Both the position numbers and the translations under genes were made by a program. From Shouchella lonarensis (lineage in GTDB: Bacteria > Bacillota > Bacilli > Bacillales > Bacillaceae_D), in NCBI RefSeq assembly GCF_900096965.1, contig NZ_FMYM01000015.1, forward strand, positions 1 through 32,930: DNA of 32,930 nt, written 5' to 3'. Below, in pieces: positions 13,865-21,641 of this stretch. Position 1 is the stretch's first letter. Every line of letters starts with the position of its first letter. Below the pieces are notes generated by a model that saw nothing but the letters and a program-made list of their open reading frames with translations, was not told where the DNA came from and made no database searches.

Positions 13865-16267
13865 ATGAAGAAAACAAGATTAAGATATGTAAAGATTGCA
13901 TGCGCAGCGACACTATCGGTCAGTATGATTACTGCGACTTCTCCAGCACTAATTGTGTCGGCCGAAACTAAAAGCAAAGAAGAGACCCTGTATATTGATG
14001 ACAAAATTGATTTAAATAGCGAAGAAGATGTATCAGTCATTGTTGAACTTAAAGAGGTGCCTGAACAAGTGGCTTTAGTCGAGGCAGAAGCAGAAGGTGA
14101 AAAACTGACAGAAAAGGAAGCAAAAAACCACATAGAAGTATCACAAGAGGCATTTATTGATGCACTAGATGAGGTCGTAGAGACTAAATCTGAGTATGAG
14201 GTTGAACGAACATACAGCAAGATATTTAATGGTGCAGCGCTGACGTTGCCAGCGAATAAGGTTGAAAAACTATTAGACTATGAAGGAATTAAAGCGATTT
14301 ATAAAAATGATAAGGTTGAACTTGTTCGACCTCTCAATCAAAAGACATCAACGGAAACGGTGACCAAAGAAACGACGGGTAGTACACCTCGTTTAGGTGT
14401 GGCAGAGATGCATACAGAAGGTTTCACCGGTAAAGGGATTAAAGTCGGTGTGATTGATACAGGTATTGATTACAATCATCCTGACTTGAAGTCTGCGTAT
14501 AAAGGCGGCTATGACTTTGTCGATGATGACGATGATCCAATGGAGACAACGTATGACGATTGGCTTGAGGTGCGTGATCCTGATGACCCTGACGAGTTTT
14601 TTGAAGAATATTACACAGCTCATGGTACACACGTTGCTGGAATTATTGCTGGTCAAGCAGAAAACAATGTTGATCATGCAGTGCTAGGTGTGGCACCGGA
14701 TGTTGATTTGTATGCTTATCGTGTGCTCGGTCCAGGAGGCTGGGGAGAAACAGCGGATATCATCGCTGCGATTGAACAATCAGTGTTGGACGAGATGGAT
14801 ATCATTAACTTATCACTCGGGTCACCAGAAAATACGCCACTGACACCAGAAAGTATTGCTGTGAACAACGCGGTACTTTCTGGTGTGACAGTGGTGGTTG
14901 CCGCCGGCAATGACGCGTTATATGCGCTATATGATGAAGATCATAGTTTATACACAGTGGGAGAACCAGCAACAGCTTCACTGCCAATCGCGGTGGGGGC
15001 AAGTTCAATGCCACTAGATATCCTGCAATTTGAGAGCACGTATACATCCGAAAACGAGATGTTGACAGGACAAGTACGTTTGGATCCTACTTTTGATGAA
15101 GATGTTGACGGAGAATCGCTAAGTGGACAAGAGTTTGAGTTGGTTAATATAGCAGGATCGGACCTTGATCATATTGACCTAGAGGGAAAAGCAGTAGTGA
15201 TCTCAGCAAAAGAGCTTTTTAGAGATGAGGAAGGAAGACTGTTACGTGCAGGTGAGGACGGTGCCGCTGCAGTGTTCATTTATAACGATTTTGTAGGTTT
15301 AGAACTCGATTCTTCATCTTTCTGGAACTTTTATGGTACGGGACTTGATATCCCAACATTCTATCTTTCAGATGAACAAGGCAGTGACATTGCAGCGTTA
15401 GCAGAGAAGGAAGTTTCAGTGAAGCTGGGGGCAAGTGAATGGATTGCAACGGGTGACCTCATTGCATCGTTTAGCTCTCGTGGTCCGGTTAACCAGACAG
15501 GTGCAATCAAACCTGAAATTGTGGCACCTGGGGAGGAAATCTTCTCTACAGTTCCTGACTTTATGCTTGGACCGGAGCATATTGGAAATTATGATGAGGC
15601 TTATGACCATTATTCAGGGACTTCAATGGCAGCGCCATACGTCGCTGGTGTTGCGGCACTCATGTTACAAGCTGATCACGACCTAACACCTGGAGAAGTG
15701 AAGACACGTGTCATGAACACAGCACGCCCATTAGCAAAAGAATACAATGTTTTCGAAGTGGGTGCGGGTTTAATTGATCCACGATCAGCAGTGACAGCCG
15801 ATGTAACCATTCAAACGACAGTTGAAGGCGTGCATGTACAAGATCATATCTTGACAAATGTACCAGACCAGACAGGGGCACTAAGTTATGGCCTTCTCAG
15901 CACACATGACGGGAATATACGTGAACGAAATAGTGTGCGGTTGCAAAATCGTTCTTCTGAGGCGAAGACGTTTTTAGTTGACGTACAATTCCAAGATATA
16001 AATGGGACATTGCCAGCCGCTGAGAGCGGGGTTGTGTTGCAAACAAACAAAAAAGTCACCATTCCAGCAGGGAAAGCAGTGACAAATAATGTGTTTCTGA
16101 TTTCACCAAAAACAGCTAAGAGTGGTGTGTATGGGGGTTATATGACGTACACAAATGAAAAAGACAAAAATGAGGTATATCGTATCCCATTCGGGGCATG
16201 TATTACTGCTGAAATGGTGGCGCCGTTTCCTATCGGAATTGAAATAAAAGATTCTTTGGCTTCGTAA
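13865..16267 (+). CDS. Secreted subtilisin-like serine protease 2 (S8, Vpr-like, most divergent copy)
   Basis: This 800-residue preproprotein has the same order as copy 1: signal peptide (1 to about 33, IVSA before ETK), I9 propeptide, S8 domain with D198 (VGVIDTGIDYNHPDL), H253 (AHGTHVAGIIAG), oxyanion Asn in AAGND and S587 (SGTSMAAPYVAG), PA insert and C-terminal beta domain. It differs from copies 1 and 3 in acidic loops near the active site (RDPDDPDEFFEEYY in place of a Gly/Ser-rich loop), after AGN (DALYALYDEDHSLY) and through the PA insert (RDEEGRLLRAGEDGAAA), adding about 10 residues. These changes lie where substrates would bind, so a different specificity is likely. It has no TasA-like gene directly after it. 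The SD (AAAGAGG) is more distant than in the other copies. Confidence 0.92.
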   Translation: MKKTRLRYVKIACAATLSVSMITATSPALIVSAETKSKEETLYIDDKIDLNSEEDVSVIVELKEVPEQVALVEAEAEGEKLTEKEAKNHIEVSQEAFIDALDEVVETKSEYEVERTYSKIFNGAALTLPANKVEKLLDYEGIKAIYKNDKVELVRPLNQKTSTETVTKETTGSTPRLGVAEMHTEGFTGKGIKVGVIDTGIDYNHPDLKSAYKGGYDFVDDDDDPMETTYDDWLEVRDPDDPDEFFEEYYTAHGTHVAGIIAGQAENNVDHAVLGVAPDVDLYAYRVLGPGGWGETADIIAAIEQSVLDEMDIINLSLGSPENTPLTPESIAVNNAVLSGVTVVVAAGNDALYALYDEDHSLYTVGEPATASLPIAVGASSMPLDILQFESTYTSENEMLTGQVRLDPTFDEDVDGESLSGQEFELVNIAGSDLDHIDLEGKAVVISAKELFRDEEGRLLRAGEDGAAAVFIYNDFVGLELDSSSFWNFYGTGLDIPTFYLSDEQGSDIAALAEKEVSVKLGASEWIATGDLIASFSSRGPVNQTGAIKPEIVAPGEEIFSTVPDFMLGPEHIGNYDEAYDHYSGTSMAAPYVAGVAALMLQADHDLTPGEVKTRVMNTARPLAKEYNVFEVGAGLIDPRSAVTADVTIQTTVEGVHVQDHILTNVPDQTGALSYGLLSTHDGNIRERNSVRLQNRSSEAKTFLVDVQFQDINGTLPAAESGVVLQTNKKVTIPAGKAVTNNVFLISPKTAKSGVYGGYMTYTNEKDKNEVYRIPFGACITAEMVAPFPIGIEIKDSLAS

Positions 16268-16276
16268 ATGACTTCA

Positions 16277-16301
16277 AGACCGGCATTGTTCTTGCCGGTC
16301 T
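16277..16301 (+). terminator. Terminator-like hairpin after subtilase 2
   Basis: AGACCGGCA (16277-16285) and TGCCGGTCT (16293-16301) form a perfect 9-bp GC-rich stem. The tail ATATTATAGG is AT-rich but not a T-run, so termination may be partial. Confidence 0.6.
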
Positions 16302-16616
16302 ATATTATAGGGTTACATTATTTATCGTTTATTTACATAAGTTGCGATAGAATGGAATGAAAAACAAGACTTTTAGATCATCTTAAATCCATTATATGTA
16401 AAATATATAGTCTGAAAGAACCTTTCTGTCTATGGGTATAAAGATTCATTTTTCTGATCAAATGATGTTAATAATGATTGAAAATAGTGACCATTGTTCA
16501 TGCAAATGACCTTTGTGCAGGGACAAAATGGATAAGGATAAATTTTTTAGGGAGCGTAGCACTCGTTCATAACTTTATAAACAAAAAACGCATCATGACA
16601 ATTTTGTCGATAGTTT
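16302..16616 (+). other. Non-coding upstream region of the third subtilase
   Basis: About 315 bases of AT-rich sequence with no supported gene. It has short similarities to the regions before subtilases 1 and 2. A short dyad GACAA-TT-TTGTC (centred near 16603) lies just upstream of the extended -10. Confidence 0.4.
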
Positions 16617-16625
16617 TGCTATAAT
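16617..16625 (+). promoter_or_regulatory. Extended -10 promoter of subtilase 3
   Basis: TGC-TATAAT with TATAAT at 16620-16625. The context TTTTGCTATAATTC is identical to that of subtilase 1, and the distance to the ATG is 46 bases. Confidence 0.6.
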
Positions 16626-16670
16626 TCAATTTAGAATGCTGGATTCATACACCAAAGAGAGGATGTTTCG

Positions 16671-19043
16671 ATGAGAAAAACAACATCAAGATACGCTAAA
16701 ATTGCATTTGCAGCGACGGTGTCACTCGGAATGGTAGCAAGTGCTGTGCCGACGTCCATGCAAACAGCATTGGCCGAAAGCGATGAAAAGAAAATGCTTC
16801 ATGTCGATGAAAAGGTTGATTTAAAAAGTGATGAAGCAGTATCTGTCATCGTAGAGCTAGAGGAAGTCCCAGAGAAAGTGGCTTTAGCTGAAGCGGCAGC
16901 ATTGGGTGAGAAATTAACAGAAAAAGAAGCAAAAGACAATGTAGAAGCATCACATTCAGCTTTTGAAGAGGTGCTTGATCATGTGGCCTCGCCAACTGAG
17001 TATGAAGTCGAACGTACATATGATGCCGTTTTTAATGGTGTTACGTTGACGTTACCAGCGAATAAAGTTGAAAAACTATTAGACTATGAAGGCGTTAAAG
17101 CCGTTTATAGTAATGATACGATTGAATTGGTTCATCCAATTGAGGAGAAAGGTGCAGATGAGCCAGTTGAAGCATTGATGGCTGAGAGTGTGCCACACCT
17201 CGGCGTTACAGATATGCATGTAGACGGTCTAACTGGTAAAGGGATTAAAGTGGCGGTCATTGATACAGGTATTGACTACAACCATCCAGATTTAAAGGCT
17301 GCTTATCAAGGTGGCTATGATTTTGTTGATAACGATGATGATCCAATGGAAGCAACGTATGAGGATTGGCTTGAATCTGGACAACCAGAAAAAAACCTAG
17401 ATGGTCGATCATATTATACAAATCACGGTACACATGTTGCTGGTACAATTGCGGGACAAGCTGAGAATGATTCAGAATACGCTGTTTTAGGCGTGGCGCC
17501 TGATGTGGATTTGTATGCGTATCGTGTTTTAGGCCCGTATGGATCAGGTTTCACATCTGACGTCATTGCGTCAATTGAACAGTCAGTGGAAGATGGAATG
17601 GATGTCATTAATTTATCTCTTGGCGCCAGTAAAAATAACCCGACTTATCCGACGAGTATTGCTTCAAATAATGCGGCATTAGCCGGAGTGACAGTCGTGA
17701 CATCTGCGGGTAATGCTGGTCTGGATGGTTTGGAGTCAGTTGGATCACCGGCGACATCGGCTTTGGCAATTTCTGTCGGATCAAGCAGTGTACCAACTAC
17801 CTTGCCGGAGTTCGTAAGTTCGTATGATGTCGGAGAAGAAACACTGACTGGAGATTTACGGGTATTGGCTACTTCGTTTGATACAGACTACACAACATTG
17901 GCAAAAGAGACATTTGAAGTAGTAGGAGCAGGGCTGGGATATGAAGCAGACTTTAAAGATATAGATGTGGACGGAAAAATTGCATTTATCTCACGAGGAG
18001 AAATTACATTTGTTGAGAAGATTGAGAATGCAAAAGCAAATGGTGCAGTAGCTGTCATCATTTATAATCATGTCCCAGAAGGTGGACATATTCCAACGTA
18101 TCTTGGTGAAAGCCCTCGCTATATCCCGAGCTTTTCTTTGACATATGAGCAAGGCAGTGAAATTGCTGCATTACTAGCCGAGGGTTCAACAATGACGTTT
18201 GGTGAGATGAGCGAGCTCGTAGTGGCAGGTGATGTACTAGCCGACACAAGTTCTCGCGGTCCAGTTAAAATGACAGCGGCAATTAAACCTGAAGTGGTTG
18301 CACCAGGGGTAAACATTTTGTCAACTGTGCCATCGTATATGGCGGGACCGGAGTATATCGATCGCTATGAGTTTGCTTATCAGCGTGCATCTGGGACGTC
18401 AATGGCTTCACCGCATGTTGCAGGCGTTGCAGCTTTAATGTTGCAAGCGGATGGAGATTTAACACCAGCAGAAATTAAGACACGTTTAATGAATACGGCG
18501 GTACCGTTGTCTGAAGAGTACAATGTCTTTGAGATTGGTGCGGGTTTAATTAATCCAAAGGCTGCCGTTGCAACAGACATGACGGTTCAAACAACAATGA
18601 ATGGATTGCATGTGGTTGATGGTGTGCTTGAATTTGTTTCTGACCATACGGGGGCAATTAGTTATGGGATGCTTAGCACAAATAAAGGAAACATTCGTGA
18701 ACGTCATAGCTTACGTTTAACTAATCGTTCTTCTGAGGAGAAAACATTCACTGTTGATGTGAAATTTCATGCAGTGAACGGAACGTTGCCGGCGGCTGCG
18801 AGTGGGGTTGTATTACAAACAAACAAAAAGGTCACTGTACCGGCAGGTCAAATGGTTACAAATAATGCATTTTTGATTGCACCAAAAACAACGACAACAG
18901 GTTTATATGGCGGTTATATCACCTATACAAACCAAGCGGATGAAAATGAAGTGTATCGTGTGCCATTTGGTACCTATATTACTTCGGAAGTGGTTGAACC
19001 GTTTCCAATTGGGCATGTATTCCAAGACGAAGTAGCTTCATAA
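16671..19043 (+). CDS. Secreted subtilisin-like serine protease 3 (S8, Vpr-like)
   Basis: This 790-residue preproprotein is close to copy 1 throughout. It has a signal peptide (1 to about 35, TALA before ESD), I9 propeptide (about 55-155), catalytic D198 (VAVIDTGIDYNHPDL), H252 (NHGTHVAGTIAG), oxyanion Asn in TSAGNAG and S577 (SGTSMASPHVAG), PA insert (about 413-505, with ISRGEITFVEKIENAKANG nearly as in copy 1), and the C-terminal beta domain ending EPFPIGHVFQDEVAS. Conservation of all catalytic residues argues it is active. SD GAGAGG before ATG. A T-tract terminator follows the stop, before a second TasA-like gene. Like copy 1 it forms a subtilase/TasA-like pair. Confidence 0.93.
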   Translation: MRKTTSRYAKIAFAATVSLGMVASAVPTSMQTALAESDEKKMLHVDEKVDLKSDEAVSVIVELEEVPEKVALAEAAALGEKLTEKEAKDNVEASHSAFEEVLDHVASPTEYEVERTYDAVFNGVTLTLPANKVEKLLDYEGVKAVYSNDTIELVHPIEEKGADEPVEALMAESVPHLGVTDMHVDGLTGKGIKVAVIDTGIDYNHPDLKAAYQGGYDFVDNDDDPMEATYEDWLESGQPEKNLDGRSYYTNHGTHVAGTIAGQAENDSEYAVLGVAPDVDLYAYRVLGPYGSGFTSDVIASIEQSVEDGMDVINLSLGASKNNPTYPTSIASNNAALAGVTVVTSAGNAGLDGLESVGSPATSALAISVGSSSVPTTLPEFVSSYDVGEETLTGDLRVLATSFDTDYTTLAKETFEVVGAGLGYEADFKDIDVDGKIAFISRGEITFVEKIENAKANGAVAVIIYNHVPEGGHIPTYLGESPRYIPSFSLTYEQGSEIAALLAEGSTMTFGEMSELVVAGDVLADTSSRGPVKMTAAIKPEVVAPGVNILSTVPSYMAGPEYIDRYEFAYQRASGTSMASPHVAGVAALMLQADGDLTPAEIKTRLMNTAVPLSEEYNVFEIGAGLINPKAAVATDMTVQTTMNGLHVVDGVLEFVSDHTGAISYGMLSTNKGNIRERHSLRLTNRSSEEKTFTVDVKFHAVNGTLPAAASGVVLQTNKKVTVPAGQMVTNNAFLIAPKTTTTGLYGGYITYTNQADENEVYRVPFGTYITSEVVEPFPIGHVFQDEVAS

Positions 19044-19056
19044 GGCGAAAAACTGA

Positions 19057-19095
19057 ATAGAGGGAGTGAGAAAAACTCCTTCTATACGTTTTTTT
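19057..19095 (+). terminator. Terminator between subtilase 3 and TasA-like 2
   Basis: ATAGAGGGAGT (19057-19067) pairs with ACTCCTTCTAT (19075-19085) over 11 positions with one G-U, followed by ACG and seven T (19089-19095). TasA-like 2 begins 36 bases later with no promoter between, so this probably acts as a partial stop that lowers TasA-like 2 output. Confidence 0.8.
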
Positions 19096-19130
19096 ATCGA
19101 CATGATAAATATTTAGGGGGAATGATGATA

Positions 19131-19850
19131 ATGAAAACGAAAAAGTTAAAGGTAGCGATGATTGGAACAGCGTTTGCAGGAGCTTTGGCACTCGTTGTAG
19201 GAACAAATGGTTCATTTTCTTGGTTTACTTCTCAAACATCAGCAAATGGAGAGCTTAAAAACGGTACGTTAGAATTGAACAATGGCAATGACATTTCTGG
19301 TGACATCGTCCAAGCTTCATCGTTTGCGCCGTCGCAATTAATTTTCGGTGACTGGTTGAAAATAGAGAACACAGGGACGCTAGATGCACATCTGCAAGCT
19401 ACGTATGAGCACGAAATAAACGTGAATGCCTCAATTGACCCTTATAAGGTTGGTTATATTGCAATCAAGTATAAGAAAACACCTGATACGGATGTGTTTA
19501 AAGATGCCCAGTACGAGCTAGAAAAATTGTTTGACGGGATCACAAATGAGATTGGGGCGCTTAACAAGTCAACGAAGCGCACACACGTAACTGAAGACGT
19601 GGAAATTGAAGTTAATTTGATTGATGAGGACGAGGTGAACAACGCAGGCTCCTTTGTCTTAGGTGATGGAGCTTTAGATGGAGAGAAGAATGAGTTTTGG
19701 AAGTTGGAGGAAGACCAATATATTGATTTGAATTTCGGTGTGAAACTGGATGAGAAAGCTGGGAACGAGTACCAAGGAGCGGTATATGAAGCGACCCTTA
19801 ATGTATTAGGGAAACAAACAGATAATGGGGCGTTGTATACGGAAAGATAA
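19131..19850 (+). CDS. TasA/camelysin-family secreted protein 2
   Basis: This is a 239-residue close paralogue of TasA-like 1. It has a hydrophobic segment (about 7-25, VAMIGTAFAGALALVVG), then GSFSWFTSQTSANGELKNGT and LEL, then FAPSQLIFGDWLKIENTGTL. The C-terminal GKQTDNGALYTER matches GKQTDEGALYTEK of copy 1. The pair differ most around residues 135-165, where this copy has GALNKSTKRTHVTEDVEIEV. It is likely secreted and processed by the SipW-type peptidase, and may form fibres or surface layers. Three ATGs lie close together; ATG 19131 is chosen because GGGGG is 10 bases upstream, matching copy 1, whereas ATGs 19122 and 19125 are too close to the SD. Confidence 0.85.
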   Translation: MKTKKLKVAMIGTAFAGALALVVGTNGSFSWFTSQTSANGELKNGTLELNNGNDISGDIVQASSFAPSQLIFGDWLKIENTGTLDAHLQATYEHEINVNASIDPYKVGYIAIKYKKTPDTDVFKDAQYELEKLFDGITNEIGALNKSTKRTHVTEDVEIEVNLIDEDEVNNAGSFVLGDGALDGEKNEFWKLEEDQYIDLNFGVKLDEKAGNEYQGAVYEATLNVLGKQTDNGALYTER

Positions 19851-19853
19851 GCG

Positions 19854-19887
19854 AAAAAAGTTTGCCAGTGATCCTGGCAAACTTTTT
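19854..19887. terminator. Bidirectional terminator between TasA-like 2 and tag
   Basis: A6 then GTTTGCCAG (19860-19868), loop TGATC, CTGGCAAAC (19874-19882), then five T. Symmetric A and T runs let it work on both strands. Confidence 0.9.
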
Positions 19888-19888
19888 C

Positions 19889-20425
19889 TTACGGGGAGGA
19901 CTTGTTAAAGAGAAAACAATCGATCTGATGCCCATTAATCAGACCAGAGGATTGCATGAAGGAGTGGCATGTAGTTGGTCCAACGAAAGACATCCCGTGT
20001 TTTTTGAGGGCACGACTCATCTTTTTTGCCTGGTCCATGGAGGATGTATTCATGTTACTGCTGATGAAAGTGGAGATGTAATTGAACAGAGATTCGTGCG
20101 CTTCCTGTATGTTTCTTACTACATGTGCATTGTTTAGGACGGCACGGATTTTTCCTTCATGTCGGATGATGTTTTTGTTCTGCAACAACTGGGAAACATG
20201 ACAATCCGTGTAGCGGGTTAACGTGTCGATGTTAAACTGAGCAAATGCCTCACGGATACCCTCTCGTTTTTTTAAAATGGTCAGCCAGCTAAGTCCAGAT
20301 TGCATCGCCTCTAGCATGAGTTGTTCAAATAAAAGGCGGTCATCTGTTGTCTTTTTGCCCCATTCATGGTCATGGTAATGTTTGTATAACGGATCATGAG
20401 TGACCCAGCTACATCTTGTGCACAT
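19889..20425 (-). CDS. tag: DNA-3-methyladenine glycosylase I
   Basis: This 178-residue protein removes 3-methyladenine from alkylated DNA, the first step of base excision repair. It starts CTRCSWVTHDPLYKHYHDHE, matching the Tag opening, with the zinc ligand Cys (C4-equivalent) and the His of YHDHEWG. LEAMQSGLSWLTILKKREGI is the helix-hairpin region with the conserved Glu and Trp. NKNIIRHEGKIRAVLNNA and the C-terminal GMSFVGPTTCHSFMQSSGL with NGHQIDC (remaining zinc ligands) complete the family pattern. SD AAGGAG before ATG 20425. It lies downstream of the TerC gene on the same strand by 25 bases. Confidence 0.93.
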   Translation of the reverse strand: MCTRCSWVTHDPLYKHYHDHEWGKKTTDDRLLFEQLMLEAMQSGLSWLTILKKREGIREAFAQFNIDTLTRYTDCHVSQLLQNKNIIRHEGKIRAVLNNAHVVRNIQEAHESLFNYISTFISSNMNTSSMDQAKKMSRALKKHGMSFVGPTTCHSFMQSSGLINGHQIDCFLFNKSSP

Positions 20426-20450
20426 GTCTCTCCTTCTTTCTTGTGTCAGT

Positions 20451-21239
20451 TTATTGATCTAGTGGCGTATGCTGTGACTGCCCCTCTTCTTCTACTTTTG
20501 AGCAGAACCATCCAAACAGTACGATCACGACAAGTGTACAATAGAAAAACACCTTCCAAATTGTGCTGTGCGGGAAATGTTCATGGATAAGATTGACTGA
20601 CGGATGGGCCAGTACTTGGACGACTAATTTTATCCCGACCCAACCAACAATAACAAAAGCAGCAGTCTCCAGCCCAGGTCGTTTTTGCAGTAAGCGAACA
20701 AATTTTACTGCTGCAAATCGCATAATGAGAAGACCGAAAAAGCCACCTAAGAAGACAACGACAAATTGTCCCACGTCCATGCTACCGACTGTCCCTAAGT
20801 TTGTTGGTGTGAGTGCACTAGCGAGTGCAACGGCAGCTAAAATTGAGTCAACAGCAAAGGCGATATCGGCAATTTCTACTTTTAGGACGGTCCACCAAAA
20901 CCCGCTCCCTTTTTTGGCCACATCCATCCCGGCAGCCACCTCACTATTACGCACAATATATTTTCGCAATAAATGATTGGCAGCAATAAAGAGGAGGTAC
21001 AGTGCTCCGATCGCTTGTACTTGCCAGATGTTAACGAGAAAAGAGATGACAAATAAAGATAATAACCGAAAGACAAAGGCACCAGCCAATCCATAAAACA
21101 AAGCTTTTTTGCGTTCTTTCTCTGGTAAGTGCTTTACCATGATCGCTAAGACAAGCGCGTTATCTGCAGCAAGAATGCCTTCCAATGCAACGAGGACGAT
21201 GAGCACCCAGCTGTACTCTAACAATAAAGTCATTTCCAT
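20451..21239 (-). CDS. TerC-family integral membrane protein (MeeF/MeeY-like)
   Basis: This 262-residue protein has about seven to eight membrane segments. The two TerC signatures are VALEGILAADNALVLAIM and VEIADIAFAVDSILAAVAL, each with acidic residues inside the membrane that are thought to handle a metal ion. In B. subtilis the relatives YceF and YkoY (MeeF, MeeY) export Mn2+ and supply it to exoenzymes during secretion. The Mn riboswitch upstream supports a Mn role here. Start: ATG 21239, 10 bases after AAGGAG; ATG 21233 is possible, and an upstream TTG-type extension has no SD. The C-terminal tail is acidic (KVEEEGQSQ). Confidence 0.9.
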   Translation of the reverse strand: MEMTLLLEYSWVLIVLVALEGILAADNALVLAIMVKHLPEKERKKALFYGLAGAFVFRLLSLFVISFLVNIWQVQAIGALYLLFIAANHLLRKYIVRNSEVAAGMDVAKKGSGFWWTVLKVEIADIAFAVDSILAAVALASALTPTNLGTVGSMDVGQFVVVFLGGFFGLLIMRFAAVKFVRLLQKRPGLETAAFVIVGWVGIKLVVQVLAHPSVNLIHEHFPHSTIWKVFFYCTLVVIVLFGWFCSKVEEEGQSQHTPLDQ

Positions 21240-21338
21240 TTCATATTCTCTCCTTAAAAGGTTGTGCAATAGCAGTGTGCAATTGCCTGCTCAATGTATC
21301 CCGCCTGTAGCCAATCAAATAAACGAGACAGAAGACAT

Positions 21339-21490
21339 AAAAAGACCTCTGCCACAGTCATTTAACTGAACATGGCAAAGGTCTTGCAAAGCATAGTCAT
21401 TATGCCATCAAAGCCGGTGAACAGTTGTTCACGTCATGACGACTTTGATTCGAGTAAGTACTACTCGATCGCTACTCCCCTTTGAAGGAA
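21339..21490 (-). promoter_or_regulatory. yybP-ykoY manganese riboswitch with terminator
   Basis: On the minus strand the leader reads TTCAAAGGGGAGTAGC, then CGTCATGACGTGAACAAC, then CCGGCTTTGATGGC and TTTGCAAGACCTTTGCC, which are the conserved parts of the yybP-ykoY family (RF00080). AAGACCTTTGCCA then pairs with TGGCAGAGGTCTT followed by T5 (about 21385-21339), an intrinsic terminator overlapping the aptamer's 3' side. High Mn2+ is expected to relieve termination and turn on the TerC gene. Confidence 0.88.
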
Positions 21491-21509
21491 TCCGATTGAA
21501 TTTAATATG

Positions 21510-21539
21510 AGTATATCGCGGTTGTGTGATCGATGTCAA
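21510..21539 (-). promoter_or_regulatory. Promoter of the Mn riboswitch / TerC transcript
   Basis: On the minus strand TTGACA (21539-21534), 18 bases, TATACT (21515-21510), about 20 bases before the riboswitch core. Confidence 0.7.
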
Positions 21540-21581
21540 ACATTTTTTGAACAGCTGTGCATGATGATGTATTGAAAAAGG

Positions 21582-21590
21582 TGTTATACT
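21582..21590 (+). promoter_or_regulatory. Extended -10 promoter of hflX
   Basis: TGT-TATACT, with TATACT at 21585-21590, about 50 bases before the hflX ATG. No clear -35. Confidence 0.45.
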
Positions 21591-21641
21591 AGTGGCAGCG
21601 TGTATCTACATGGATTTCGAAACGTCTGAGGGAGGAAATGG

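Noticed and set aside
10353-19043. Assembly artefact as the reason for the repeated subtilases
   Set aside because: The three genes differ throughout at nucleotide level, have different intergenic sequences and separate catalytic-domain loops, so they are real paralogues.
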